From contig BGKB01000072.1 in NCBI GenBank assembly GCA_003116975.1, positions 97,225-161,224 of the forward strand: 64,000 bases of DNA, in the 5' to 3' direction. This document shows, piece by piece, positions 52,320-62,600 of this stretch. Below the pieces are notes generated by a model that was not told the origin of the DNA, ran no database searches, and saw only the letters and a list, made by a program, of their open reading frames with translations. This DNA is from Aurantiochytrium sp. KH105 (taxonomy: Eukaryota > Sar > Bigyra > Thraustochytrida > Thraustochytriidae). The position numbers and the translations under genes are program-made. How positions within the stretch are numbered: position 1 is the stretch's first letter; each line of letters begins with the position of its first letter.

Positions 52320-52584
52320 TTATTTGCTGACTTTAACGCGGCGCGCATGCGCATTGGGAAGCGCGTGCGCGCCAAGTCATTCACAATAACTGATTTTGAT
52401 GCGTCCTTGAAAAATAAATTGACAGTGGGGACAAAACAAAGCCATCACGGGAAACGTATTGGAAAGGTTTCCCCCCACTCCCATCAGGCAAGAAAGTAGA
52501 AGCAGGCAGGCCTATCGTTAAAAGAAAGCTTTCTGAGGATTTTGATAAGAAGAATGCAGAACGGAAGAGTAAAGGCTGGCGTTG

Positions 52585-54531
52585 TTAGGCGCTGGGTTCA
52601 ATCGCTTCGTACGAGATGCGGTCATAGCGCCGCGCCTTGGCATAAAGTCGGCCAGCAATGCAGCACCCCAAGATGCTGAAAAAGACGAGCCCTGCGCTAG
52701 CTGATCCTGAAATAGATGAACCATCCGGGGAAGCGCGCAAGCTGCTGCCACTGCCGTTCGTACTGGTATTTCCAGGATTGACAGCCGGCGCATTCGGAAA
52801 GGAAGCGCAGTACGGTGTTTCACGCGTTGCACGTGGAAAACTCACCGCGTCCGAGGTCCACTGCAGTTTTCCTGTTACAATGTGGTTGGCATTTTCGGCT
52901 TTCCACATTGCGTTTGTACGTGCATTCACCACATGAGACTGGGGAGGAATCTCGGGTGGCACAGCCCCACCGGCATGCTTACCCCAGTTCTGATCGACCA
53001 CAGCGATAGCCACAACCTCTTGCAATTGTGCTTTTGCAGGAAGCGGCGGCAAAGTCTGCACAAAGGCCGGGGCAAAAGCCCAGCGCTCGCGATCATGCAA
53101 ATCATCTTCTTTGACCAGACCAATATCGAGGCCTTGCACGCCCTTGGTATTGCTCGTGTTATGGCCACTCCAAACGCCGCCCTCGTTCCATCGCGTTCGC
53201 CCCGACATGGCATCAGTTCGCTGCGTGATGAGAGTCCCATTGGCGTCTACATACGAGTACTCGAGAAACGTCTGGTCCACAAACAGAGCGCCGCCCACTT
53301 CCCAGGCAAAGGAAAGCGTCGCCGGCTGGTCACGATCTGCGGAATCGACAGCATCAGGCACTTGCACCCATTGCACATAGGGCTGTACGAGATCCGTCAT
53401 GAAGAGGGCAAGTCTCACATTGCGTGGAATGTGCCCGTCACCACCACCCTCGGGACGCATCATTTCCTCCGTGGTTCCGAGCGTCCCCTCGTCAGGAGTC
53501 TTGTCACGGGATGTCTCGATGAGCATATTGAATGCACGAAGTTGGTCGCTCGTGTACTGCGTCTTTTCCTTGGCGTAACCAAAAAAGTGTTTGGGATCGC
53601 AAGGCTTGGCGCTAGCCGCCCAGGACCCTGCATAACCCCAGTCCTCCATACCGCCACGCACAGGATACACGAGGTCGTTGAGACGATCATGCGGATACGG
53701 GCCTTCGCCCTTGTGCAAGTCACCGGCGACGGCGCTCATGGCCGACCCGAGCATGAGCTGCGCAATGTCGTCTGGGCTTATTGGGAATTTGCGATTCGTG
53801 AGAGTGCCCCACTCAAAGGCAATAGCCTGCATACCACCGTGATACGTGAGCGCAAGCTGGAAAAGGTGCTCGCGCCACAACTCGTTGACGGCGCGCGCGG
53901 CAATCGTCTCCATGCACGAATGAGGTTTATCAATGGGAAAGTCGCGGTTCGGATCGATCGTATTCTCAGTGCGCGTATTCCGATAATAGCCAAGCGCGTT
54001 CGTAGTTGGCATGATGTAGATCGACCTCGTGTTCACCAAGCGCTGCAGCCAGGCGTTTGAACAGGTCGTGTAGGATTCCAGCAAGAGTCGCGCAAACTCC
54101 ATCAATGTCGTTGGGCCCACGCGTTCATTACCGTGCAGCTCGCCGCTAAAGAACACCTCTGGCCTCTCTGGCTCAGGAAGAGTCGCTTCATTGGTGATGC
54201 GCAAGATGTACTGTTTACAGTTGCCGTGGCTTCCGCATCGGCCAGGCGATGGCAGGTTATACCTGGCTTGGGCGTCGTACAGCTCGACGAGGTCTGGGTA
54301 GTCCTTTTCGAGTCGGTGAAGCTCATCTACGATATCGCCATAATCCAGATACTTTACCGTTCTGAACGGGCCTTGAGCTTTGCTGTGCTTGGTACCCACC
54401 AGCTTGGCGAACTCCTCGTCGTCCGGGTGCACCCCGCCGAAGGAGGTTTCCAAGTTGACGGCTCCGCATGCCGTCGCAACCAGGGCCGTCAGTACCGCCA
54501 CGGTCACGCCGACGCGGCCTGGCGTGCGCAT
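52585..54531 (-). CDS. M14 zinc carboxypeptidase, type I membrane protein
   Basis: The protein has 648 residues. The N-terminus (1-23) is a signal peptide (VGVTVAVLTALVATACG). The M14 fold is clear: zinc ligands H133 and E136 (GELHGNERVG), the substrate-binding pair N195-R196 (DPNRDFP) and the third zinc ligand H231 (LTYHGGMQAIAFEWG). The catalytic Glu, which lies towards the end of the fold, cannot be placed with confidence by eye. Residues about 615-640 are a single hydrophobic segment (AGLVFFSILGCCIAGRLYA) followed by basic residues, so the enzyme is anchored with its active site outside the cytosol, as in carboxypeptidases D and M. Several N-glycosylation sites precede it. It is divergent from the channel gene. 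Confidence 0.88.
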   Translation of the reverse strand: MRTPGRVGVTVAVLTALVATACGAVNLETSFGGVHPDDEEFAKLVGTKHSKAQGPFRTVKYLDYGDIVDELHRLEKDYPDLVELYDAQARYNLPSPGRCGSHGNCKQYILRITNEATLPEPERPEVFFSGELHGNERVGPTTLMEFARLLLESYTTCSNAWLQRLVNTRSIYIMPTTNALGYYRNTRTENTIDPNRDFPIDKPHSCMETIAARAVNELWREHLFQLALTYHGGMQAIAFEWGTLTNRKFPISPDDIAQLMLGSAMSAVAGDLHKGEGPYPHDRLNDLVYPVRGGMEDWGYAGSWAASAKPCDPKHFFGYAKEKTQYTSDQLRAFNMLIETSRDKTPDEGTLGTTEEMMRPEGGGDGHIPRNVRLALFMTDLVQPYVQWVQVPDAVDSADRDQPATLSFAWEVGGALFVDQTFLEYSYVDANGTLITQRTDAMSGRTRWNEGGVWSGHNTSNTKGVQGLDIGLVKEDDLHDRERWAFAPAFVQTLPPLPAKAQLQEVVAIAVVDQNWGKHAGGAVPPEIPPQSHVVNARTNAMWKAENANHIVTGKLQWTSDAVSFPRATRETPYCASFPNAPAVNPGNTSTNGSGSSLRASPDGSSISGSASAGLVFFSILGCCIAGRLYAKARRYDRISYEAIEPSA

Positions 54532-55393
54532 CTTGCCTCGGTCGCCACGCCTTTCGCTCTCGCTGGCGCAGGAGGCTCTTGCCGAGTTGGCGGAATGTTG
54601 CCGGATTGGGCCACCACTCTCACCATGTCATTCATAATTTTTATTCAATGATTTTAGTTTTTACTTTTTGCTCGAGTCGACCCGAGCGGAGCGCCGCCTT
54701 GCAAGCACCGCTGCGTTGCAATGCTGCCCGCCTCCGTCGCGTGCAGCCAGAAGAAGCCGCGCGAAGAGCAGGACGATTGCCAGATATGTCTTCTGCTTCC
54801 CAGACAGGCCGGCCATAAATGGCTTGCTCGATTTGATTCTCGATTTCGAGGAGCATTTCATTCCTGCCTGTCTGCCTGCCTGTCTGCCTGCCTCCATTCC
54901 GCCGCAAGACCTAGCCGCACTTGACGAATCGCTCGCTCCCACGCTGTCTCCCTCCGTCCTGCTACACACACATTAGCGTTCGGCCTCGATAGGCCTGGCG
55001 CTACAATCGAGTGTTATGGCTATTGTTAACGTCAGTGAACAGTGCATCGAATCCGGTCCGATACGATGCGATGCGCTGCGATGCAACGCGACGTACGATG
55101 AGACCCCGAGCATATCTCGATGACGTGGCGAAGACAAACCTGACGCACCGAGAGACGCCCAAGATGTAGAGAGACGGATTATTTATGGTTAGAGTGTAAG
55201 CCAGCGTCTTCGTGATTCTTGTAACAAAGGTCCGGCATCAACGGATCTCTACTATAGTACGCGGCAGGAGCGCAGGGCATCGTCATGGAAAGGCTGCCAA
55301 TCAGGACGCACGGACAACGTTTATGCAAGCACGAAACGAGGCAGGGTCTTGCGCGAGCAAGCCTGCGCGCTCGACTGAGGCAAGTTAGCCACG
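54532..55393. promoter_or_regulatory. Divergent region between the carboxypeptidase and channel genes
   Basis: This 862-bp region has a CTGCC/TGTCTGCC run at about 54866-54893 and a CGATGCGATG repeat near 55065-55090. No coding region or RNA gene is supported; the small frames on both strands do not resemble anything. Confidence 0.5.
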
Positions 55394-57928
55394 ATGTCGA
55401 GCGTCTCCGGTGGCGGGCGGCGCAGGAGCATCGCCTATGAGATGCGCGGCATGGTGCACATGCCGACCATCGACAAGGCCCTCATGGGCATCGCGAGGCG
55501 ACGGTCGAGTGAGACAACAGCACCCGAGGAGAAAATCAAGGTGGCTTTTGACGGGTACAAGACGTATCAGTACTTTGAGTTTCCCGACATCAACCCTTTG
55601 AAATTACGCGCCATGACCTCGCTGGAGAGCATTGGCACCGATGGGAACAGTGCCCGACAGCTAGCACTTTTACGAAGGTTTCTCGTCTCGCATCGCAGCA
55701 GCACACGCCGTACACTGATCCGAATTTGCGCCTTTGCATCATTTTACTCGGCCATGTCCACACCGGCCTTTGTAGCCTTTGGGTACACTATGGAGCTTCC
55801 TTTCAAGGTGTTGCAGGCTCTGGTCTATCTCGTGTTCTGGGTCGATATCGTGTTTAGCTTTAACTCCACGTACCAGGCGCAGACAGGCAACGACGTGACG
55901 GACCACATGCTCATTGCCAGGAACTATCTTGAAACATGGTTTGTTGTTGATTTTCTGGCGGCGTTACCGTTTTCCGCGTACCAGACCAAAGAACGTCTCA
56001 GCGCCGACTTTGAGCTTTCATGGAACCGAGAGGAAAAGCACATGCCGGGCAAAATTGACATGCTCCAGCTCACAATTGTCTTTGTAAAGTTTCTGCGCGA
56101 GGCCATCCGGACACGAAGAATCGGGTTTGTAAAGTACCCGGCCGTAGGGAACGCGGCCACTCTTCTTTCGTATCTCTTCATCCTGATCCAGGTGCTCACA
56201 GTACTTCTCTTTATTGCGTGTCAGACGGAATCATCTCGATTCTATCAAGACACGGCCATTGGCGAGTATCATAACTTTGAGTGCGACAGCGCCTCGAGTA
56301 CGGAGTGCGACATTAAGAACGCTTACTTTGTTCGATATGTCGTGTATCTGCACTACGCTACCGTATACATTTTGGGCAAGGGAGATCCGACATGTACCGC
56401 GGAGCGTCTCTATGCTTTGTTTGTCAACGTGCTGGGTCTCTTCTTTACGGCCACCGTGGTGGGTCAAGTCACACATTTGATTCAGCAGGGCAATGCCAAG
56501 GTGACCAAGTGGCGCGCAAAGATGGAAGAGGTAAACGATTCGATGCTGCAGATGGGTATCAGTCCGGACTTGCAAAAGCGCATCACCAATTACTATGCGT
56601 TTTCATGGGCTGTAAACGGTGGAGAAGACAAGAATTTTCGCTGGCTTGAAGATCTCAGCAAGGGGTACCACGAAGAAGCGGCCATTCAAGTCAACGAAAA
56701 CCTCATTGCTTCCGTGCCCATCTTCCGAGTCGCAGATCGTGCCTTTGTGCATGCCATCATCATGAAGCTGCAGCAACAACTCTATCTGCCTGGCGACTAC
56801 ATTATCAAACATGGGGAAATTGGTGACGAAATGTACTTTGTCGTAAAGGGCACGGTGCAGGCAATGAACAAGACCGAGACGGTGCTTTATACTGTGCTGT
56901 CCGAGGGCAGCTTTTTTGGCGAAATTGCTCTTCTCAAGACGAACTCGAGGCGCACCGCAACGGTTCGGTCCTTTACGTACTCGCACTTGAACGTTTTGTA
57001 CAAGAAGGACTTTGAGGCCATCCTGCTCAATTTTCCAGAGGATGCTGCTCTTTTAGCAAACGAAGCCAAGCAGCGCGAACAGAACTCTGCCAATGTCGAA
57101 AAGAATGTGCAACGACAGCGCTTGCGACAAAGTAGTCGTTCCGGGTCACAATGTTCGGCAATTCCAGAGAGTCAGGCGGAAAGCACGTACGAGAGCGATT
57201 ATACCGACGAACAGGACGAGCGAAGATCTTCAGGGAATTCATTTCGCCAGAGCGCCACCACTTTGAAGAGTGCCGCGAAAGCAGCGATGAGCCAAGAGCC
57301 TCAGGGGGCGACGGTGCCCCCTCCGAACACAGGGAAGAGCGCCATCAAGGAGGAAACTCCGTACGAGCTCGAAGCAGAGTCCATCTTGGGGCGTCGACGT
57401 AGCGCAAGGCTGTCCATCGAGGGTGCTGCCATGGTGGCCAAGAGTGCTTCAGTAATGAGAAAGCGACAACGGTCCAAGGGTGGTCAGGTGAGCCCTGAGA
57501 CAGGCACAGGAAGCGTTTCGCACAATACGATTCTAAACCTCGACGCCGATGGTGAAATTGATTTGGCGTGTTTGCGGCCCAAGGCGAGCAAGGTGGATGC
57601 TGCAGCAGCAGCAGCACCAGACCCCACCACGGCTCAGCTTTTAGCCATGATTCACAGACTTTCCAACCAGTTGCAGGAAATGACCGACAAAGTACCCGAG
57701 GAAAAGAGACGCGTGACGCAGTTAATCGAATCGCTTCCGGTACTGCCCAGGCCGGAGCAACTGGTTGCGAAGCAGGGATCTGCATCGGATTCATCAAGCA
57801 AGGAAGTCGAGTCTGGCACAGCTGCGCAAGCGGCTGAGTCTCGGCAAGATGAATCTGCGCAAGCGACTGAGTCTCACCAAGATGAATCTGCGCAAGCGAG
57901 CCCAGCGGACGGTGGTCAATCATCATGA
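55394..57928 (+). CDS. Cyclic-nucleotide-binding-domain cation channel with atypical pore
   Basis: The protein has 844 residues with the layout of CNG/HCN/EAG-type channels: about six hydrophobic segments from residues about 110 to 365, a C-linker, and a cyclic-nucleotide-binding domain at about 441-549. The latter includes LPGDYIIKHGEIGDEMYFVV and the phosphate cassette FFGEIALL with RRTATVRS, whose first conserved Arg would bind the cyclic phosphate. The putative pore loop (YLHYATVYILGKGDPT, GKGD at 328-331) departs from the K+ filter TVGYGD and from CNG filters, and the S4-like helix (MLQLTIVFVKFLREAIRTRR) has few regularly spaced Arg residues. The C-terminus is Ser/Gln/Glu-rich with a short duplication (QDESAQA). 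I expect a cyclic-nucleotide-controlled cation channel with weak or no voltage sensing. Confidence 0.83.
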   Translation: MSSVSGGGRRRSIAYEMRGMVHMPTIDKALMGIARRRSSETTAPEEKIKVAFDGYKTYQYFEFPDINPLKLRAMTSLESIGTDGNSARQLALLRRFLVSHRSSTRRTLIRICAFASFYSAMSTPAFVAFGYTMELPFKVLQALVYLVFWVDIVFSFNSTYQAQTGNDVTDHMLIARNYLETWFVVDFLAALPFSAYQTKERLSADFELSWNREEKHMPGKIDMLQLTIVFVKFLREAIRTRRIGFVKYPAVGNAATLLSYLFILIQVLTVLLFIACQTESSRFYQDTAIGEYHNFECDSASSTECDIKNAYFVRYVVYLHYATVYILGKGDPTCTAERLYALFVNVLGLFFTATVVGQVTHLIQQGNAKVTKWRAKMEEVNDSMLQMGISPDLQKRITNYYAFSWAVNGGEDKNFRWLEDLSKGYHEEAAIQVNENLIASVPIFRVADRAFVHAIIMKLQQQLYLPGDYIIKHGEIGDEMYFVVKGTVQAMNKTETVLYTVLSEGSFFGEIALLKTNSRRTATVRSFTYSHLNVLYKKDFEAILLNFPEDAALLANEAKQREQNSANVEKNVQRQRLRQSSRSGSQCSAIPESQAESTYESDYTDEQDERRSSGNSFRQSATTLKSAAKAAMSQEPQGATVPPPNTGKSAIKEETPYELEAESILGRRRSARLSIEGAAMVAKSASVMRKRQRSKGGQVSPETGTGSVSHNTILNLDADGEIDLACLRPKASKVDAAAAAAPDPTTAQLLAMIHRLSNQLQEMTDKVPEEKRRVTQLIESLPVLPRPEQLVAKQGSASDSSSKEVESGTAAQAAESRQDESAQATESHQDESAQASPADGGQSS

Positions 57929-58218
57929 TGAGCGTGTTCGCTCGCGCAAAAAGCGGGCATACAAGCAAGAAAAAGTCACGCACTGACAGGATTTGGAAAT
58001 GAGCGTGAGTTTGAACACTGACAAGGACGCAAAGGGCACGAGGATCTGTTCGATTGTCTGCTGTTTGAGCCCAACCAAAACGGCCTGGCAAGCGAGCGAG
58101 CGAGCGCCATGCGCAGACATGGCAATTTGTAGACCCTAGCGAGTAAAGAACGAAAAGGAGAAAAGGAATGTGGAAAGAAACAAACCGAGAAACAATAGCA
58201 GGCAAAGTAATAAAAGGC
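57929..58218. other. Convergent spacer
   Basis: This 290-bp, AT-richer spacer separates the channel gene (plus) from eL34 (minus) and holds both 3' UTRs. No gene is seen. Confidence 0.6.
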
Positions 58219-58569
58219 TTACTTCTTGCTCTTCTGCTGTCGCTGGGCGACAACCCGCTTGACAATCTTCTGCTCCTCAATCAAAAAGGCGCGGACGATG
58301 CGGTTGCGGACGCACTGGGCGCAGCGGGAGCCACCGTAGGCACGGGTGACAGTCTTCTGGCGCTGGGAGACCTTCTGGAGGTCCTTGGGGCGGATGGCCT
58401 TGAGGCCCTTGAGCTCGACCTTGCAGTCACCGCACTTGGGGACGGAGCCGCGCTTGGCGATGTACTTGGCGACCAGGCGGCCACCGGGGGTCTTCACGGC
58501 CTTGACCTTGTTGGACCGCGTGCGGTACGCATGCCGCCGGCGGTATGTGATACGGATGTCCTTGGTCAT
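58219..58569 (-). CDS. RPL34: 60S ribosomal protein eL34 (RPL34)
   Basis: The protein has 116 residues, the usual eL34 length. The N-terminus MTKDIRITYRRRHAYRTRSN, the centre TPGGRLVAKYIAKRGSVPKC and the paired cysteines (CGDC at 47-50 and CAQC further on) that coordinate zinc in the family are all present, with a lysine-rich C-terminus (QRQQKSKK). It is a structural component of the large ribosomal subunit. The gene is a single exon. Its upstream region carries the same tandem YY1-like element as the SUMO ligase gene. Confidence 0.96.
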   Translation of the reverse strand: MTKDIRITYRRRHAYRTRSNKVKAVKTPGGRLVAKYIAKRGSVPKCGDCKVELKGLKAIRPKDLQKVSQRQKTVTRAYGGSRCAQCVRNRIVRAFLIEEQKIVKRVVAQRQQKSKK

Positions 58570-59063
58570 TTTGATGAGCCGCTTCCTTTCCTACGGTACT
58601 AAAACCTGTTCAATCGTTCCATCAAGCACGTCCTCAATCGTCAGCCTCTCCATTCCTGCTTTCTCCGCGTCTCCTCCCTCCCTCGCCCTGCCCTGCCGGC
58701 TGGCCAGCCGTCGCGCCCAACTTGGCTGGTTGGCTGGCTGGCTGGCTGGCCCTGGCGTGCTCATCCATTCCATCCGCCTGCATCCATCCATCTCGCGAGG
58801 CCGCTCTCCGCCGCTTCGCGCACGTCGCCGCGGGCTGTCCCGATCTCGCGCGGGCTCCGGCCTTCCGCCGCGCGCCCGCGCCCGCCGCGCTGCCGCGCCG
58901 CGCTCCTGCCGCGCCGCACCTACCTCGGCTGCCGCTCTGCCGCTCTGCTCCGGGGTCTGGTCTGCGCTCTCTCTCTCTCTCTCTCTCTCTGCTTGGCCCT
59001 TGCTCCCCGCGCCCTGCTTCGCCCCTTCCCGCCCTGTGTGGCGCCGCGGAGGGCCCCTTGCAA

Positions 59064-59103
59064 GCCGCCATTCTCCACTTGCGAGCCGCCATTCTGCACT
59101 TGC
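59064..59103 (-). promoter_or_regulatory. Tandem GCAAGTG(N)3AATGGCGGC elements upstream of eL34
   Basis: Read on minus, two direct copies 21 bp apart: GCAAGTGCAGAATGGCGGC and GCAAGTGGAGAATGGCGGC, about 495-535 bp before the eL34 ATG. They differ from the pair at 6069-6109 at only a few positions and have the same orientation relative to transcription. The AATGGCGGC core equals the YY1-type site known from ribosomal protein promoters in animals. Confidence 0.5.
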
Positions 59104-59472
59104 AAGCCGCCGCCCCGCCGCAGCCACGCAATGCCTCGGGCAGAGGAGCCCCGCGTTCCCCGGACCCCCGCGCGCAGCACCGGGAGCTAGGGTTAGGGCA
59201 TGAAAGGGGTTGCGCAGAAGGAGGGGAAAAGGGTTGCGCAGAGAGCGCGGGGGAAGGAGGAGGGGAAGGGGAAGTGGAGGAGGGAAGAGCGGTGAAGGGG
59301 CAAGGTGGTGGAGTGTGCAGAGGGGGGGGGAAGAAAAGGTCCGCGCTCAAGAAGTGGGATGAGTGTTGGTGCGAGTGATAATTTGAGTTGAAGTGGGTGA
59401 GAAAGAAAAAGTAGTAACATGTCTCTTCTGCCTTAGTCTTGGTCTTGGTCTTGGTCTTAATTTTGGTCCCTT

Positions 59473-59548
59473 GTCTTGGTCTCTTGTCATTATCTTGGTC
59501 TTCTGTCTTAGTCTTGGTCTCTTGTCATTATCTTGGTCTTCTGTCTTA
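59473..59548. repeat. 38-bp tandem duplication in a TCTTGGT minisatellite
   Basis: Two near-perfect 38-bp copies begin at 59473 and 59511, each containing TCTCTTGTCATTATCTTGG. They sit within a longer TCTTGGT-rich stretch (about 59430-59570) just past the ROCO stop. Noncoding. Confidence 0.85.
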
Positions 59549-59632
59549 ATCTTGGTCTTTTTTCCAAATCTTAAGCTTGACCGGGGAGACCTGAGCCCTC
59601 AGCCTTCGCCCCGGCCTCCTCGAAAGGCCTGT

Positions 59633-62600
59633 CTAGGAACACCTCGCTGCGTCCTCCTGCGAGTCGAGAACTTTCTTGATCGCCCGCACGAGATCGTCGA
59701 CCTCTGACGAGGACTCAGCGCCATTCAACATCCGGACAAACAGCGGCTCGCCACTCCAGCCCGCACGGAATACACCCGTCCATGAGTGTGTCGAGTCCAG
59801 GCCGGGCTCCAGCACGCACGGAATCATATTAGCCGGCCCGCGCGTGTGCAGTGCGTGGTAAAATTCCGTGCGGCAATTGTCTGGTATCGTCCTATCCTTG
59901 TTGACGTTGTCCATGTACGTTTGTGTCACAAAGACGACAACCGCTTTGGATTGATCGATGCCATCAGCCATTGACTTGAGAACATCCGACCCAATATTCG
60001 ACTCGTCGAGCCAGCATTTGAAGTCGCGACCCTCGAGAGCGTCAGCCACGGCCTTTACTTTTCGATGCGTCTCATCATCTTCGCCCCAAGCATGCGACAG
60101 GAAAACGTCAAACGGCTTGTCAGAGCTAAGCAAAAACTTTGCCGCTTCGCTGCTCTCGATGAAGAGTGCAAACGATGTCAGGGGCAACGTTCTGAGGCCA
60201 CGCGAAGTGACGTCGCTTGCGGCTTGGTCGATAGCTTGGTCGATTGCTCGCACCGACGCGCAAGCAGTCTCGCGATCTGTACCGTCGGAACTGACGAAGA
60301 GATCTGGGTCAAGATTACCCTTCATGAAAGACGAGTTGATGTACTCCAGACTCCGCTTGAGAATGCTGACATGATTCGTCAGACTTCTGTCTGCTGGTCT
60401 CTCAAAGTAGAGCATAACCCGGTTGCCACTCGTCTCCAAAACCACGCCCACGCCATCGAACTCCATGCTTGCAAAGTCCGAAAAGACGCCATGCCGACCA
60501 ACAGCGATTGACACAGGGAGCCTTTGCACAACGCTGGCAATGAGGCGCTGGAAAACGCCTTGCGGTAGAATCGCAAACTCAATGTAAGCCAAAGCACGTC
60601 GGTCGCCCAGTCCACGAAGGGCCTCCTCTCGGGTAGCGTCATCGACACCACGCAAGAGACTGGGTATCAGGAGCGCGCCTTCTTCGTCCCCATTTCCGAT
60701 CCAGGGACTCGGACATGCCAGCAACATTGAGTTCATCAAAGCCGTTAGGTAGTCGATCGGCTCACGCTGCCATAGCCATTCCAGCAGATCACGGCTTGCA
60801 ACTCCACGGTCTGCCCACTCGTCGAGCGCATCCTCAAGCTCAACCGGAAGTTCTTCCTCATTGCCATCGTTAGTGTGATACAGCAGTTTCTTCTTGTGCT
60901 CTCTCATATGGCCCACATCTGGATCGCAAATGACGCGCGAAAGCGTGTCCAGCAACCACTGCGGGCGGATCACCACAATCTGGCGCAACGCGTCATTCTG
61001 ACCCGTTGTCAGATGTACTAGCACGCCTAGTTCATGCATGTACTTGAGCATCTTAGGCACGTCGTCTCTAGAAATGTGGCAATCATATTCGGCAATTTTT
61101 TCCACCAAATTCAGCGGTAAGTGATCCTCGTCTCGCGAAAGCAGGTGGTCCAGGCAGTAAGACCATCGCAACGGAACCTTGTCCTTTATAAAGGCCTTGT
61201 CTGCCACAGCCTTTGACAAGGCCGTCCGGAGATCCGCAACACGTGCGCCAACATCATCCCTGCCAGCGTTGTCGATCGAAGATGCACCACCCATTGCTCC
61301 TTCGTTCTGAACCGTAGCTGGCCGGAAGCCAAGCTTTCTAAGAATTCTCGATTGGACAGAGAGCTTGCTCGCGCCGGCCCGTGTTGGCCGCTCAGTGTTA
61401 TCGATGGGGAAAAAGTGAAGCCGTGCCTTGCTGTTCCGCACCACAGCTGGCTTCCCACCGAGGCCTTTCAGCACCTTGTCCTTCAGCGTATTTTGAATTT
61501 CATCATGATCGTTCGGGTCTGGTACCTGGTCCAAGTGTGTCCCCACGAGCGCAACGTTGACGCTCGGCGCGTGTAGACGAATAGAGTCAATCCAGAAACG
61601 AAGTGTGTTCAAAGCATCTTCTTGGGACGCGAGGTTCTCAAACTCCTCCTCATTGAGAACTTCCGCAAAACGATCCTTGCCCAGCACCTCGCGCATATCA
61701 AAAACGAGCACGTAAACGCCGTGTTGTGTCAGAAATAAATGGTGCAAGGCGTAAAAGACCTCTTGGCCGCCGTAGTCCCAGATCGTGAAGCTGACTTCCT
61801 CGTCTGGCGACCCCGCTTGCTTCTTCACTCGCACGCGAAGCGATGTGCGATTTGCCTTTGCAATGTTCTCCTCATTGAACCGCATCGATGCACGATGTTC
61901 AGCAGACTTTCGCGTCCCAGATTTCCGAGACTCTGACACCTGAGACTCAGACACCCGCGACTCAAACACTCGAGATCCAAGCTCAGACATGCGTCGAGAG
62001 ATACGCTTGCCAACGCTTTGCCTGCGGTATTTATATTTGGCAAACTGCTCGCCGAGATCAGCGTCGCCAAGATGCATGCGCTCTTTCCAGTCCCGTGTGC
62101 GCATAAGCGTGAGCTGCACACCAATCGTCGAGTCATGACTCGGATTGAATGGCTGATTCAGAAGCGTCCGGATCGTCGAAGTCTTGCCCGCAGCGGCCTT
62201 GCCCACGACCATGAGTTTTGCGCGACCCCAGCGCACCTTTTCGTTGGCCTTGAGTGCTTCTTGAGCGGTTTCATTGATATCGCGTACTTCGCTTTCCACA
62301 AGCGCGACCCGACCCTCGATGCGAGCCAGAATGTCAGAGGATATTCCGTATCCGCTGAGTCTATTCGGTGATGGTCATGTCAGAGTTTGCCAAATATACA
62401 ATGCTCTAGCTTTGTGAGCTGTTGGAACGTACGAAAGCTCTCGAAGGATGTCGTTGGTCTCAAGTGCAGAGGCTAAAGCTTCTGCACCTTCATCACGGAT
62501 ATCTTTTCCAGAAATGCTTTGTTGTGGCATATTTCACGTCAGTAAAAACTCAGTGGCGCCTTTTCAGCATCGGTCTTATTGTGACGGACGTACTTTAGCT

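Larger units (their letters stand above)
58570..59632. promoter_or_regulatory. eL34 upstream region and ROCO 3' flank
   Basis: This region holds a TGGC run near 58730-58750, a CT run at about 58967-58992, the tandem YY1-like elements (separate entry), GGGAAG-rich DNA at about 59215-59340 and a TCTTGGT-type minisatellite (separate entry). No coding region is supported. The ROCO stop lies at its right end. Confidence 0.5.

Noticed and set aside
52882-54060. 392-codon plus-strand frame opposite the carboxypeptidase gene
   Set aside because: It is the antisense shadow of an M14 gene whose catalytic residues are all on minus.
59189-59200. Two TTAGGG-like units
   Set aside because: Only two units within a GGG-rich region; not a telomeric tract.
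59633-62299. Treating 62299 as the start of the ROCO protein
   Set aside because: The codon there is GTG, and the frame continues upstream to a splice acceptor at 62361-62362 that joins an LRR exon in phase.
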